Source: DASUPK01 sp036377415
Lineage (GTDB): Bacteria; Actinomycetota; Thermoleophilia; Solirubrobacterales; 70-9
Length of the DNA: 49,345 bases
Direction: 5' to 3'
Assembly (NCBI GenBank): GCA_036377415.1
Contig: DASUYK010000027.1
Coordinates: 1 to 49,345, forward strand
Positions 25,975 through 34,124 of the stretch are shown piece after piece (the first letter of the stretch is position 1; each line of letters begins with the position of its first letter). The translations under genes and the position numbers were made by a program. Under the pieces are notes generated by a model, which was given only the letters and a program-made list of their open reading frames with translations, was not told the DNA's origin and did no database searches.

Positions 25975-26015
25975 AACGGGTGCTCCTCGCTTGCGCTCGG
26001 AGCACCCTCGCATCC
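25975..26015. repeat. REP-like palindrome copy 4
   Basis: Arms AACGGGTGCTCC and GGAGCACCCTCGCATCC with a longer loop CGCTTGCGCTC. It lies in the intergenic region upstream of the Rpf-like gene. Confidence 0.7.
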
Positions 26016-26211
26016 GCCACCATTGGATCCCCCGCTCCCAGCACCATTCCCGCACCTCCTCCGCTTCGCTTCAGGGGTTGCGGTGCGCCCGCCGGGATTG
26101 GGCTCTATCGAGCCGATAACCGTAGCGGACGCTTGCACAGCCGCGCGACGGCCGTCGCGGCGGTGACCCCGTGATGCGCTCCTGCAAGGAATCGTGCAGG
26201 CGCGCTCGGGC

Positions 26212-27138
26212 CTAGGCGGCGGCGCGCAGCCTCCGCTCGTCGCGATAGTCGCGGCAGACCTCTCGGAGGATCCCCAGCATCTGCTCGGCGGCCGGCGGGC
26301 GAGCCTCACTCTCGCGGGTGACCGCCCAGACCCGGCGGGTGGGCTTCGCCCCGCGCACCTCGCGCAGCGCGATCTTGGGATGGCCGGCGGCGAGCTCGGG
26401 CAGCACGGTGACCCCGAGCCCGGCCGCGACGAACTCCTTGAGCACGACGTAGTCCTCGCTCTGGAAGGAGATCCTCGGCTCGAAACCGGCGTCGCGGCCG
26501 AGCTGGAGGACGTGGAAGCGGCAGGAGCTCGGCTTCGCCCCGCAAAGCCAATCCTCGTCGGCGAGGTCCTCGATCCGCACCGACTTCGCCCCGGCGAGCG
26601 GGTGGCCGGGCGGAAGGGCCACCCACATCGGCTCCTCGTAGATCAACTCGGCATCCATGTCGCGATCGAAGCTCACCGGAATGCTCGGGTAGTCGAAGAC
26701 GACCGCGAGGTCCAGGTCGCCCCGCCTCAGAGCGGGCAGCGAGTCCTCCGGCTCCTGCTCGGAGAACTCGAGCTCCACGTTCGGGAAACCCTCACGGAGG
26801 GAGGCGAGCGCTCGGGTCATAAGGGTGGCCGTCGCGCTCGGGAAGCTCGCCAGGCGAAGGCGACCGCCCTCGAGGCCGGCTATCTGAGCGAGCTCCCGTT
26901 CGGCCTCCTCGAGCCGGGCGATCACCGCACCGCCGTGCTCCATCAGGGCCTCACCAGCCGAGGTGAGCTTGGGCCCGTCGGAGGTCCGTTCGAGCAGAGG
27001 CATCCCGACCTCGCGCTCGAGTGCCGCGACCTGCTGGCTGACCGCCGACTGCGAGAGATGGAGCGATCCGGCCGCCGCCGAGAACGAGCCGGTCGAGACG
27101 ACCTCGCGCAGCACCCTCAATCGCTTCACGTCGAGCAT
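26212..27138 (-). CDS. LysR-family transcriptional regulator
   Basis: 308 residues. N-terminal HTH: RVLREVVSTGSFSAAAGSLH, then LSQSAVSQQVAALEREVG, the LysR signature. The effector domain follows (LRLASFPSATATLMTRALAS, DLDLAVVFDYP). The effector is unknown. ATG at 27138 has no Shine-Dalgarno; TAAGTT ends 6 bases before it, and a perfect ATAAGTT-G-AACTTAT palindrome covers both, which predicts autorepression of a leaderless mRNA. Confidence 0.9.
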   Translation of the reverse strand: MLDVKRLRVLREVVSTGSFSAAAGSLHLSQSAVSQQVAALEREVGMPLLERTSDGPKLTSAGEALMEHGGAVIARLEEAERELAQIAGLEGGRLRLASFPSATATLMTRALASLREGFPNVELEFSEQEPEDSLPALRRGDLDLAVVFDYPSIPVSFDRDMDAELIYEEPMWVALPPGHPLAGAKSVRIEDLADEDWLCGAKPSSCRFHVLQLGRDAGFEPRISFQSEDYVVLKEFVAAGLGVTVLPELAAGHPKIALREVRGAKPTRRVWAVTRESEARPPAAEQMLGILREVCRDYRDERRLRAAA

Positions 27139-27151
27139 AAGTTGAACTTAT
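27137..27151. promoter_or_regulatory. LysR operator/promoter palindrome
   Basis: A perfect 15-base palindrome with ATAAGTT and AACTTAT arms around a central G. It includes the minus-strand -10 box TAAGTT and the first two bases of the lysR start codon. It fits the T-N11-A LysR motif and would block leaderless transcription. Confidence 0.6.
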
Positions 27152-27242
27152 CACGTGCAGAAGAAATCCATGTTGCGCTGATACCTCACACGCGAGACGA
27201 TTCAGTCGTTCAGTCGGTGATGGCCCCCGAAGGAGGAGCGAG

Positions 27243-27587
27243 ATGGACGGACACGACGAGATCGCGATCAGGGTTCTGACCTCCGACGACGCCCCGGCGC
27301 TTACGCGCCTGGCCGGACGAGATTCGGCGTCGGTCCCCGCCGGTCGCCTTCTCGGGGCGAGCGTCGACGGACGCCTGGTGGCCGCGCACTCCGTCGCCAC
27401 CGGCGAGTCGATCGCGGATCCCTTCCTCCATACGGCCGAGGTCCGCGTCCTTCTGGCGGAGCGAGCCCGCCAGCTGCGCGCCAGTCGCCGGGGGCGGGGG
27501 CTGCTCGGACTCTTCAGGGGAAGGCCGTCGCGAGGCGCCCTCCCCGCCTCGCCGCCCGGGGCCGGCGGCAGGCTGCTGCGGCTCTAG
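27243..27587 (+). CDS. Small hypothetical protein, acetyltransferase-like N-terminus
   Basis: 114 residues, ATG with GGAGGAG seven bases upstream. The first 55 residues (IRVLTSDDAPALTRLAGRDS, GRLLGASVDGRLVAAHSV) resemble the start of a GNAT acetyltransferase, but the acetyl-CoA loop is not seen. The rest is basic and Arg/Gly-rich. Divergent from lysR, so it may be the regulated target. Function unknown. Confidence 0.55.
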   Translation: MDGHDEIAIRVLTSDDAPALTRLAGRDSASVPAGRLLGASVDGRLVAAHSVATGESIADPFLHTAEVRVLLAERARQLRASRRGRGLLGLFRGRPSRGALPASPPGAGGRLLRL

Positions 27588-27736
27588 CCCTCCGAATCGC
27601 CCTCGCGCGTGGCGAGATAGGCGCCGACGCCGAGGGCCGTGACCGCGGCGGCGGCGATTGCGGCGATCCGGATTTGGCGCCCGAACTGACGCCTGACGGC
27701 CTCGATCACGAGTCGGCCGATCAGCTCATAGATCAT
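27584..27736 (-). CDS. 50-residue membrane protein coupled to argG
   Basis: Read directly from sequence: MIYELIGRLVIEAVRRQFGR, then IRIAAIAAAAVTALGVGAYL, ending ATREGDSEG. One transmembrane helix, with a basic N-terminal flank. Its ATG overlaps the argG stop codon (ATGA), so translation is probably coupled. It overlaps the 3' end of the convergent small gene by four bases. Function unknown. Confidence 0.6.
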   Translation of the reverse strand: MIYELIGRLVIEAVRRQFGRQIRIAAIAAAAVTALGVGAYLATREGDSEG

Positions 27737-29007
27737 TCGCTCTCCTTCCTGATCCGGTGGGCGAGCCGGCTCTGAAGCGTGTGGAGCTCGATGAAGCCGG
27801 GGCTCGCGTGCTGGGAGAAGTCTCCCCCGGATTCGCCGAACGAAGCAAGCGAGCGGTCATAGAGCGCGTAGGGGGAGATTCGCGTCACCGGGGTCACGGA
27901 CCCACGGTATAGCTTCAGCGACACCTCGCCGGTGACGAACTCGTTGACGGAGTCCATGTAGGCGTCGAGGTCACGGCGGAGCGGCTCGAGCCAGAGGCCG
28001 GCGTAGCAGAGGTAGGCCCAGTGGCTCTCGAGCGCGCCCTTGAAGTTGTTCTGGTGGATCGTGCAGACGAGCTTCTCCAGCTCCCGGTGCGCGGTGAGCA
28101 CGATCGCCGCAGCGGGCACCTCGTAGAGGTCCCGGACCTTCAGCCCGATGACGCGATCCTCGACGTGGTCGACGATCCCGACGCCGTGGCGCGCGCCGAT
28201 CTCGCCGGCCCGCTCGAGTAGCTCCACCAGTCCGAGCCGCTCCCCGTCGATCGAGACTGGACATCCCTTCTCGAACGCGATCGTGACCGTCGCCGCCTCG
28301 TCGGGAGCGTCCTCCGGCCGGGTGACGAGCTGGAAGACATCGTCGGGAGGCGGCTGCTCGAGGTCCTCGATCCTCCTTCCCTCCGAGGAGCGGCCCCAGA
28401 GATTGTCGTCGATCGAGTAGGGCGAGACCTCGGTCCCGCCCTTCACCGGGATTCCGTGCTCGCGCGCATAGGCGATCTCCTCCTCGCGGCCCATCTGCCA
28501 CTCGCGGACCGGCGCGATGATCCGGAGCTCCGGGTCGAGCGTGGCGATCGTCGCCTCGATCCTCACCTGGTCGTTTCCCTTTCCGGTGCAGCCGTGGGCG
28601 ATCGTGTCGCATCCGTGCTCGCGAGCGGTCTCCACCGCGAGTTTCCCGATCAGCGGCCGCCCGAGCGCCGTGAACAACGGGTAGCCCCCGCCGTAGACCG
28701 CGTTCGCCTTGATCGCCGGGAGGACGTAATCGCGGGCGAACTCCTCGCGCGCGTCGACCAGGACGGTCTCCCCCGCGCCGAGCTGCTCCGCCTTGCCGGT
28801 GACGACCTCCCAGTCCTCGCCGGGCTGGCCGAGGTCGACGGTGAGGGTGACGATCTCGGCACCGTAGCGCTCCTGGATCCACTTCAGCATTACGCTCGTG
28901 TCGAGGCCGCCGGAGTAGAGCAGGAGGACGCGGCCGACCGCCGAGGGGTCCGCCTGGTAGGAGGCGACCCGCGGCTCCTCCTGAGGCGATTTCCTGTCCG
29001 ACTCCAC
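27733..29007 (-). CDS. argG: Argininosuccinate synthase
   Basis: Joins citrulline and aspartate with ATP in arginine synthesis. Motifs: VLLLYSGGLDTSVMLKW (ATP PP-loop), GCTGKGNDQVRIE, and the substrate-binding EVSPYSIDDNLWGRSSEG. Length 424 includes about 25 extra residues before the family start; GTG 29007 is the annotated start, but the mature homology begins at residue 27. It is separated from the argCJBD run by the sortase gene. Confidence 0.96.
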   Translation of the reverse strand: MESDRKSPQEEPRVASYQADPSAVGRVLLLYSGGLDTSVMLKWIQERYGAEIVTLTVDLGQPGEDWEVVTGKAEQLGAGETVLVDAREEFARDYVLPAIKANAVYGGGYPLFTALGRPLIGKLAVETAREHGCDTIAHGCTGKGNDQVRIEATIATLDPELRIIAPVREWQMGREEEIAYAREHGIPVKGGTEVSPYSIDDNLWGRSSEGRRIEDLEQPPPDDVFQLVTRPEDAPDEAATVTIAFEKGCPVSIDGERLGLVELLERAGEIGARHGVGIVDHVEDRVIGLKVRDLYEVPAAAIVLTAHRELEKLVCTIHQNNFKGALESHWAYLCYAGLWLEPLRRDLDAYMDSVNEFVTGEVSLKLYRGSVTPVTRISPYALYDRSLASFGESGGDFSQHASPGFIELHTLQSRLAHRIRKESE

Positions 29008-29060
29008 TGAGCGGGGAAGTGTGGCGGGTTTGGTGGGGAGGCGCTGCCAGAATCCGGGCA

Positions 29061-29759
29061 GTGCATCGAGTGACGCGGATCATCTCGACGATGCTGATCA
29101 CGGCCGGCCTCGTCGTGCTGGCCGACGCCGGTCTGACGGTCTTATGGCAGGAGCCCCTCTCGGCCGCCTACGGCTCGCTCAAACAGGGGCAGGCGGAGGA
29201 CGAGCTCAACGAGCTCGAGGCCGAGTACCCGACGCCGAAGGACCTTGCGGCCGTCGCGGGCGTGAGCGGGGACTCGGCCAGGGCGCGGATCCTCGCGGAC
29301 CGCTTCGAGCCGAGGATGGAGGACGGGGAGGCGATCGGCCGGATCGAGATCCCTCGGATCGATCTCGACATCGTCGTCGTCCAGGGAACCGACACGGCCT
29401 CGCTCCAGAAGGGGCCGGGCCACTACCAGGCGACCTCGATCCCTGGCCAGCCCGGGACCGTCGCGATCGCCGGGCACCGGACCACCTATCTCGCGCCCTT
29501 CCGGAAGATCAACGAGATCGAGGACGGCGACGAGATCAGGATCGAGATGCCATACGGGGCGTTCACCTACGTGGCCGAGAAGCACGAGATCGTCGATCCG
29601 GGTCAGGTCGAGATCATCGAGCCGGTCGGCTATGAGCGCCTCGTCCTCACCGCCTGTCACCCGCGCTACAGCGCCGCCCAGCGCTATGCGGTGTTCGCGA
29701 AGCTCAGTCGGATCGACAGCTTCGCCCTGACCGGCGAGGGCCGCTGGGTGGCGCCTTAG
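29061..29759 (+). CDS. Class E-like sortase
   Basis: About 232 residues from GTG 29061 (GTG 29019 is an alternative). The N-terminal membrane anchor is IISTMLITAGLVVLADAGL. The sortase beta-barrel has the catalytic His in AIAGHRTTYLAPF and the catalytic Cys in LVLTACHPRYSAAQRYAVFA, with the final Arg in PRYSAAQR. Expected to attach proteins to the cell wall. No LPXTG-type substrate was found in the window. Divergent from argG. Confidence 0.87.
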   Translation: MHRVTRIISTMLITAGLVVLADAGLTVLWQEPLSAAYGSLKQGQAEDELNELEAEYPTPKDLAAVAGVSGDSARARILADRFEPRMEDGEAIGRIEIPRIDLDIVVVQGTDTASLQKGPGHYQATSIPGQPGTVAIAGHRTTYLAPFRKINEIEDGDEIRIEMPYGAFTYVAEKHEIVDPGQVEIIEPVGYERLVLTACHPRYSAAQRYAVFAKLSRIDSFALTGEGRWVAP

Positions 29760-29846
29760 ACGAGTGGGCCGTATACGAGGGCAGCACCCACGTTTGGTTC
29801 GAGCTTGCTCGCGAGGGAAGGCGGGAGATGGCGGGGCGGCGCGACA

Positions 29847-31019
29847 CTAGCCGAGCGTCCGGCGGGCGATCTCGAGCGCCTCGTCAGCCTCCGCATCGCC
29901 GATCACCAGCGGCGGCAGCAGGCGGAGGGTGTCGTCGCCGATCGGGTTGACGATCAGCCCCTCGCCGAGGAGGCGTGCCGCGGCGTCCTTCGCGTCCACG
30001 CCCTCCAGCCGGGCGCCGATCATCAGGCCGCGGCCCCGGACCTCGGCGACCGAGCCGATCTCCTCCAGACCGCGACAGAGGACGCCGCCGAGCTCGCGCA
30101 CCCGACGGAGCAGCTCCGGATCATCGATCACCTCGAGTGCGGCCAGTGAGGCGGCCGCGATCGGGGGTCCGCCGGCGAAGGTCGAGCCGTGGTCCCCTCG
30201 CTCGAGGACGTTCATCGCCGCCTCGTTCGTGACGCAGGCCCCGACAGGCAACCCTCCGCCGAGCGCCTTCGCCGTCGTCATCAGGTCCGGCCGCGCCGGG
30301 AGCTGCTCGTAGGCCCAGAGCGATCCAGTCCTCCCCATCCCGGTCTGGATCTCGTCGAAGAGGAGCAGGGCTCCGCCGGAGTCGCACGCCTCGCGGGCGG
30401 CGACGATCAGCTCGTCTCCGATCACGTGGACGCCGGTCTCGCCCTGGATCGGCTCGAGCATCACCGCCGCGGTCCGCTCCCCGACGGCGGCGGATAGGGC
30501 GTCCGGGTCGTCGCGCGGGACCGCCCGGAAGCCGGGCAGGTACGGGGCGAAGCTCTCGTTCGTGGCGAGGCCGGGGGTGGCCGAGAGAGAGCCCATCGTC
30601 CGGCCGTGGAAGGCGCCCTCGAGGACGACGATCTCCGGGTCGGAGATGCCGCGGCCGTGGGCGTGCTTTCGGGCGAGCTTGATCGCGCACTCGTTCGCCT
30701 CCGTGCCGGAGTTGCAGAGGAAGGCACGGCCGCCGAGGCTGGAGCGGCAGAGCCGCTCGGCGAGCCGGACGCCGCCCTCGGTCAGGTAGAGGTTGGAGGT
30801 GTGGGTGAGCGTCCCCACCTGCTCTCGGACCGCCTCGACGACGGCCGGGTGGCAGTGGCCGACCGAGGTGACCGAGATCCCGGAGAGGAAGTCGAGAAAC
30901 TCGTTTCCATCGGAGTCCCAGAGGCGCGCGCCCTCGCCGCGGACGAACTCGACCGGCGCCCGGGCGTAGGTCTGCATCACCCACCGGGACTCGAGCTCCT
31001 GTAGTTCGGCGAGCTTCAC
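29847..31019 (-). CDS. argD: Acetylornithine aminotransferase
   Basis: PLP aminotransferase that converts N-acetylglutamate semialdehyde to N-acetylornithine. 390 residues from GTG 31019, which overlaps the argB stop as GTGA. Motifs: NSGTEANECAIKLARKHAHG, HGRTMGSLSATPG, LLFDEIQTGMGRTG, and the PLP lysine in MTTAKALGGGLPVGA. Translation is coupled to argB. Confidence 0.96.
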   Translation of the reverse strand: MKLAELQELESRWVMQTYARAPVEFVRGEGARLWDSDGNEFLDFLSGISVTSVGHCHPAVVEAVREQVGTLTHTSNLYLTEGGVRLAERLCRSSLGGRAFLCNSGTEANECAIKLARKHAHGRGISDPEIVVLEGAFHGRTMGSLSATPGLATNESFAPYLPGFRAVPRDDPDALSAAVGERTAAVMLEPIQGETGVHVIGDELIVAAREACDSGGALLLFDEIQTGMGRTGSLWAYEQLPARPDLMTTAKALGGGLPVGACVTNEAAMNVLERGDHGSTFAGGPPIAAASLAALEVIDDPELLRRVRELGGVLCRGLEEIGSVAEVRGRGLMIGARLEGVDAKDAAARLLGEGLIVNPIGDDTLRLLPPLVIGDAEADEALEIARRTLG

Positions 31020-31855
31020 GCGGTGATCTTGGTCCCGATCCCCGCATCCGTGAACAGCTCGAGCAGCAGGGAGTGCGGCCGGCGGCCGTCGACGATGTGC
31101 GCGGCCTCGACGCCCCCGGAGATCGCCTCGACGCAGGCGGCGAGCTTCGGTCGCATGCCGCCGCCGGTCCCGTCGAGGGCCGAGCGTACCTGCTCGGCGG
31201 TCGCCTGCGAGATCCGCGACGAGGGATCGTCGGGGTCGCGTAGCCAGCCGTCGACGTCGGTGAGGAAGATCGCCTTGTGGGCAGGCATCGCCGCCGCCAC
31301 CTTCCCGGCCGCCTCGTCCGCGTTCACGTTGTAGGAATGACCCTCCCGGTCGGTCCCGACGGAGGCGATCACCGGGACGTAGTCCTCGGCGATGTGGTCG
31401 ATCACGTCCACGTTCACCTTCTCGATCTCGCCGACGAACCCGACGTCGGCCGACTGCGGGACGGGACGGACCTCGAACAGCGAGCCGTCCTCGCCGCCGA
31501 GGCCGACGGCGCGCTGACCATGGCGGTTCAGCCGGACCAGGATGTCCGAGTTGATCTTCCCGAGCAGGACCATCTTCGCGACCTCGACCGTCTCCGCGTC
31601 CGACACTCGCAGACCCTCGACGAACTTCACCTCCATCCCGAGACGCTCCATGTAGTCGGTGATCTCGGGGCCGCCGCCGTGGACGATCACGGGGTTCATT
31701 CCGACGTACTTGAGGAGGACGACGTCGCGCGCGAAGGCCTCGCGAAGCTCGTCGTCGCGCATCGCGGCGCCCCCGTACTTGATCACGATCGTCCGGCCGT
31801 GGAACTGCCGGATGTACGGCAGGGCCTCGAGCAGTGTCTCGATCGACGCCGTCAC
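31016..31855 (-). CDS. argB: Acetylglutamate kinase
   Basis: Phosphorylates N-acetylglutamate. 279 residues with TIVIKYGGAAMRDDELRE, PVIVHGGGPEI and VGLGGEDGS motifs, and IFLTDVDGWLRDPDD near the nucleotide site. GTG start overlaps the argJ stop by four bases (GTGA), and the stop overlaps the argD start. Confidence 0.96.
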   Translation of the reverse strand: MTASIETLLEALPYIRQFHGRTIVIKYGGAAMRDDELREAFARDVVLLKYVGMNPVIVHGGGPEITDYMERLGMEVKFVEGLRVSDAETVEVAKMVLLGKINSDILVRLNRHGQRAVGLGGEDGSLFEVRPVPQSADVGFVGEIEKVNVDVIDHIAEDYVPVIASVGTDREGHSYNVNADEAAGKVAAAMPAHKAIFLTDVDGWLRDPDDPSSRISQATAEQVRSALDGTGGGMRPKLAACVEAISGGVEAAHIVDGRRPHSLLLELFTDAGIGTKITA

Positions 31856-33039
31856 GTCGTGTACTCCGCGTTGATCCGGATGTAATCGTGGGTGAGGTCG
31901 CTGAAGTAGACGTGCGTGCTCGCGTCGCCCCGGCCGAGGTCGACCGAGAGCTCCACCTCCTCTCCATCGCCGGCGAGCTCGGCCGCCTCGATTCGATCGG
32001 GCCCGAGCTCGGGGAGCTCCTCTCCGGCCAGCGCCATCCCCGCTGCCTGCGCGATCCGGCCCCAGTTCGAGTCGCGGCCATAGAGCGCCGTCTTCACGAG
32101 CGGCGAGTTGGCGATCGCCCGCGCGACCCGCTCGGCCTCCGGATCCGAGGCCGCACCCCTTACCTCGACCCGCCCGACCCGGGTCGCCCCCTCCCCGTCG
32201 GCGACGATCTCGAGCGCGAGCTGGAGGAGGACCGCGTCGAGCAATCCGTCCGGCAGCGGCCTGCCCGAGGCGCCGGTCGCCTGGAGCAGCACCGTGTCGT
32301 TGGTGCTCATCTGGCCGTCGACCGTGATTCTCTCCATCGACTCTGCGAGCGCCCCCCTCAGGGCCGCGTCGGGGTCAGAGACCTCCGCGTCGGTCTGCAC
32401 GAAACACAGCATGGTGGCGAAGCCCGGCTCGATCATGCCCGCCCCCTTGGCCTGGGCGGAAACGGTCACGTCGCCCACCCGCACCGTGCACCGCTTCGGA
32501 CCCGCATCGGTTGTCATGATCGCCTCGGCGAAGCGCTCCCCGCCGTCCGGGGCGAGACCGTCGGCCGCCTCCAGCACCCCCGTGGTGACCGCCTCGATGT
32601 CGAGGGGGACCCCGATCGTCCCGGTCTCGGCGACGGCGACCAGGCGCGGGTCCACCCCGATCGCCTCCGCGGCCGCATCGCGCATCGCGAGCGCGTCGCG
32701 ATAGCCCTGATCGCCCGTCGCGGCGTTGGCGTTGCCCGAGTTGACCGCCACGGCGCGGATCCCGGCGCCGTCGCAGTCGTCGCGGCAGACCCGGATCGGC
32801 GCCGCGGCGGCGGCGTTCCGAGTGAGGGCGAGGACGGAGCGGACGCCCCCTTCGTCGCAGGCGATCACGCCGACGTCGGTGCCACCTCCCCCCTTCAGCC
32901 CGCAGGCCACGCCGGCGGCCCGGAAGCCCGGCGCGAGCTGCGCCGGCTCGAGCTCCTGGACCCCGGCAGGCGGCGATACCCACCGAGACCTGAAGAAGCC
33001 CCGCTTCGCCGTATCGGCGCGGCTGCTCGCACGTATCAC
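31852..33039 (-). CDS. argJ: Glutamate N-acetyltransferase / ornithine acetyltransferase
   Basis: Transfers acetyl from N-acetylornithine to glutamate, so argA may be unnecessary. 395 residues with GFRAAGVACGLKGGGGTD, AVNSGNANAATGDQGY and the self-cleavage motif KGAGMIEPGFATMLCF (Thr nucleophile). Whether it is bifunctional cannot be told. The GTG start at 33039 sits at the edge of a REP-like palindrome, whose stem gives AGGAG with a 6-base spacer. Confidence 0.95.
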   Translation of the reverse strand: MIRASSRADTAKRGFFRSRWVSPPAGVQELEPAQLAPGFRAAGVACGLKGGGGTDVGVIACDEGGVRSVLALTRNAAAAAPIRVCRDDCDGAGIRAVAVNSGNANAATGDQGYRDALAMRDAAAEAIGVDPRLVAVAETGTIGVPLDIEAVTTGVLEAADGLAPDGGERFAEAIMTTDAGPKRCTVRVGDVTVSAQAKGAGMIEPGFATMLCFVQTDAEVSDPDAALRGALAESMERITVDGQMSTNDTVLLQATGASGRPLPDGLLDAVLLQLALEIVADGEGATRVGRVEVRGAASDPEAERVARAIANSPLVKTALYGRDSNWGRIAQAAGMALAGEELPELGPDRIEAAELAGDGEEVELSVDLGRGDASTHVYFSDLTHDYIRINAEYTT

Positions 33040-33069
33040 GGGTCGCTCCTATCGGAGCGCCCTTGCATC
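33037..33069. repeat. REP-like palindrome copy 5 (argC-argJ junction)
   Basis: Arms ACGGGTCGCTCC and GGAGCGCCCTTGCATC with a TAT loop. It fills the 47-base argC-argJ gap and supplies the argJ Shine-Dalgarno inside its stem. Confidence 0.75.
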
Positions 33070-33086
33070 TCCGCTGCCGCGCCCAT

Positions 33087-34124
33087 CTACGAGATCCCCT
33101 CTCCCTCGGGGAGGCCGAGCATCAGATTGAGGTTCTGGATCGCCTGCGAGGCGGCGCCCTTCCAGAGGTTGTCGATCGACGCGAAGGAGAGCGCGCGACC
33201 GGAGGCCTCGTCGAAGGCAACGTGGATCCGGCAGAGATTCGTGTCGCGAACGCCGCTCACCCCCGGCGGGTCCGGCGAGACGTCGACGAAGGCCTCGCTC
33301 GAGTAGCGCCCCTGGTACAGCGCCAGCAGCCGCCCGGCGTCGAGTGGCTCGCGAGTGCGCACATAGCAGCTCACGAGCTCGCCCTGGTCGTAGGGCATCA
33401 GGTGGGGAGTGAAGGTGAGCGCCGGCGCGTGATGCGAGGGTGCTCCGTCAGCAGCGACCCGATTCGTGTTTGCCTCAAGCCCGGCGAGCTGCTCGGCGAT
33501 CTCCGGCGTGTGCCGGTGCCCGACCACCTTGTAGGGCCGGGTCTCGTCGGTCTCCTTCACCACCGCCATCTCCGCCATCGCGGCGCGGCCGGCACCGGAG
33601 ACGCCGGACTTCGCGTCGATCACCACGTCCTCGATCAGTCCCTCTGCCGCGAGCGGAGCGAGCGCGAGCAGACTGGCGGTCGGGTAGCAGCCGGGATTGG
33701 CGACCAGGTCCGCGCCCTCGATCGCCTCGCGGTGAAGCTCGGGCAGACCGTAGACGGCGCTGGCGAGCAGCTCCGGAGCGCCGTGATCACCGTAGGTGCG
33801 GTGGTAGGTCTCGATGTCGCGAAGCCGGAAGTCCGCGGAGAGGTCGACCACCTTCACCCCCCGCTCCCGGAGCGCGGCGACCACCGGCGCCGCGGCGCCA
33901 TGCGGGTAGGCGACGATCGCGGCATCGACGTCGTCGCCGTCCCCGGTGGACGGCTCCTCGAGGACGAGGTCCACCCCGTAGCGCGGATACAGCTCGTCGA
34001 GCCGTCTGCCGGCGTCCGTCCGAGCGCTGACCCGGACGAGCTCGAGGTTCGGATGACGCCGGACCAGCTCGGCGGTGAGCGCGCCCGCGTATCCCGACGC
34101 TCCGGCGACCAGGACCCTATTCAC
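33087..34124 (-). CDS. argC: N-acetyl-gamma-glutamyl-phosphate reductase (with REP-derived insertion)
   Basis: Reduces acetylglutamyl phosphate with NADPH. 345 residues, GTG start overlapping the pheT end by 8 bases. Motifs: VLVAGASGYAGALTAELVRR, VANPGCYPTASLLALAPL (catalytic Cys), VVGHRHTPEI, and FTPHLMPYDQGE. Between HRHTPEIAEQLAGLEA and LTFTPHLMP there are about 13 extra residues, TNRVAADGAPSHH, encoded by a REP-like palindrome in frame. The enzyme presumably tolerates this loop. Confidence 0.95.
   Translation of the reverse strand: MNRVLVAGASGYAGALTAELVRRHPNLELVRVSARTDAGRRLDELYPRYGVDLVLEEPSTGDGDDVDAAIVAYPHGAAAPVVAALRERGVKVVDLSADFRLRDIETYHRTYGDHGAPELLASAVYGLPELHREAIEGADLVANPGCYPTASLLALAPLAAEGLIEDVVIDAKSGVSGAGRAAMAEMAVVKETDETRPYKVVGHRHTPEIAEQLAGLEANTNRVAADGAPSHHAPALTFTPHLMPYDQGELVSCYVRTREPLDAGRLLALYQGRYSSEAFVDVSPDPPGVSGVRDTNLCRIHVAFDEASGRALSFASIDNLWKGAASQAIQNLNLMLGLPEGEGIS
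33431..33466. repeat. REP-like palindrome copy 6 (inside argC)
   Basis: Plus-strand sequence GATGCGAGGGTGCTCC, a 4-base loop, then GCAGCGACCCGATTCG. It is oppositely oriented to the other copies. It lies at codons 220-232 of argC and keeps the frame. Confidence 0.72.

Larger units (their letters stand above)
25774..26211. other. Repeat-rich intergenic region
   Basis: 438 bases with no convincing gene. It holds two REP-like copies (25775-25851 composite, 25975-26015) and GGCTCTATCGAGCC near 26099-26112, close to the palindrome found at 2530. It separates the Rpf-like gene from the LysR gene. Confidence 0.6.
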
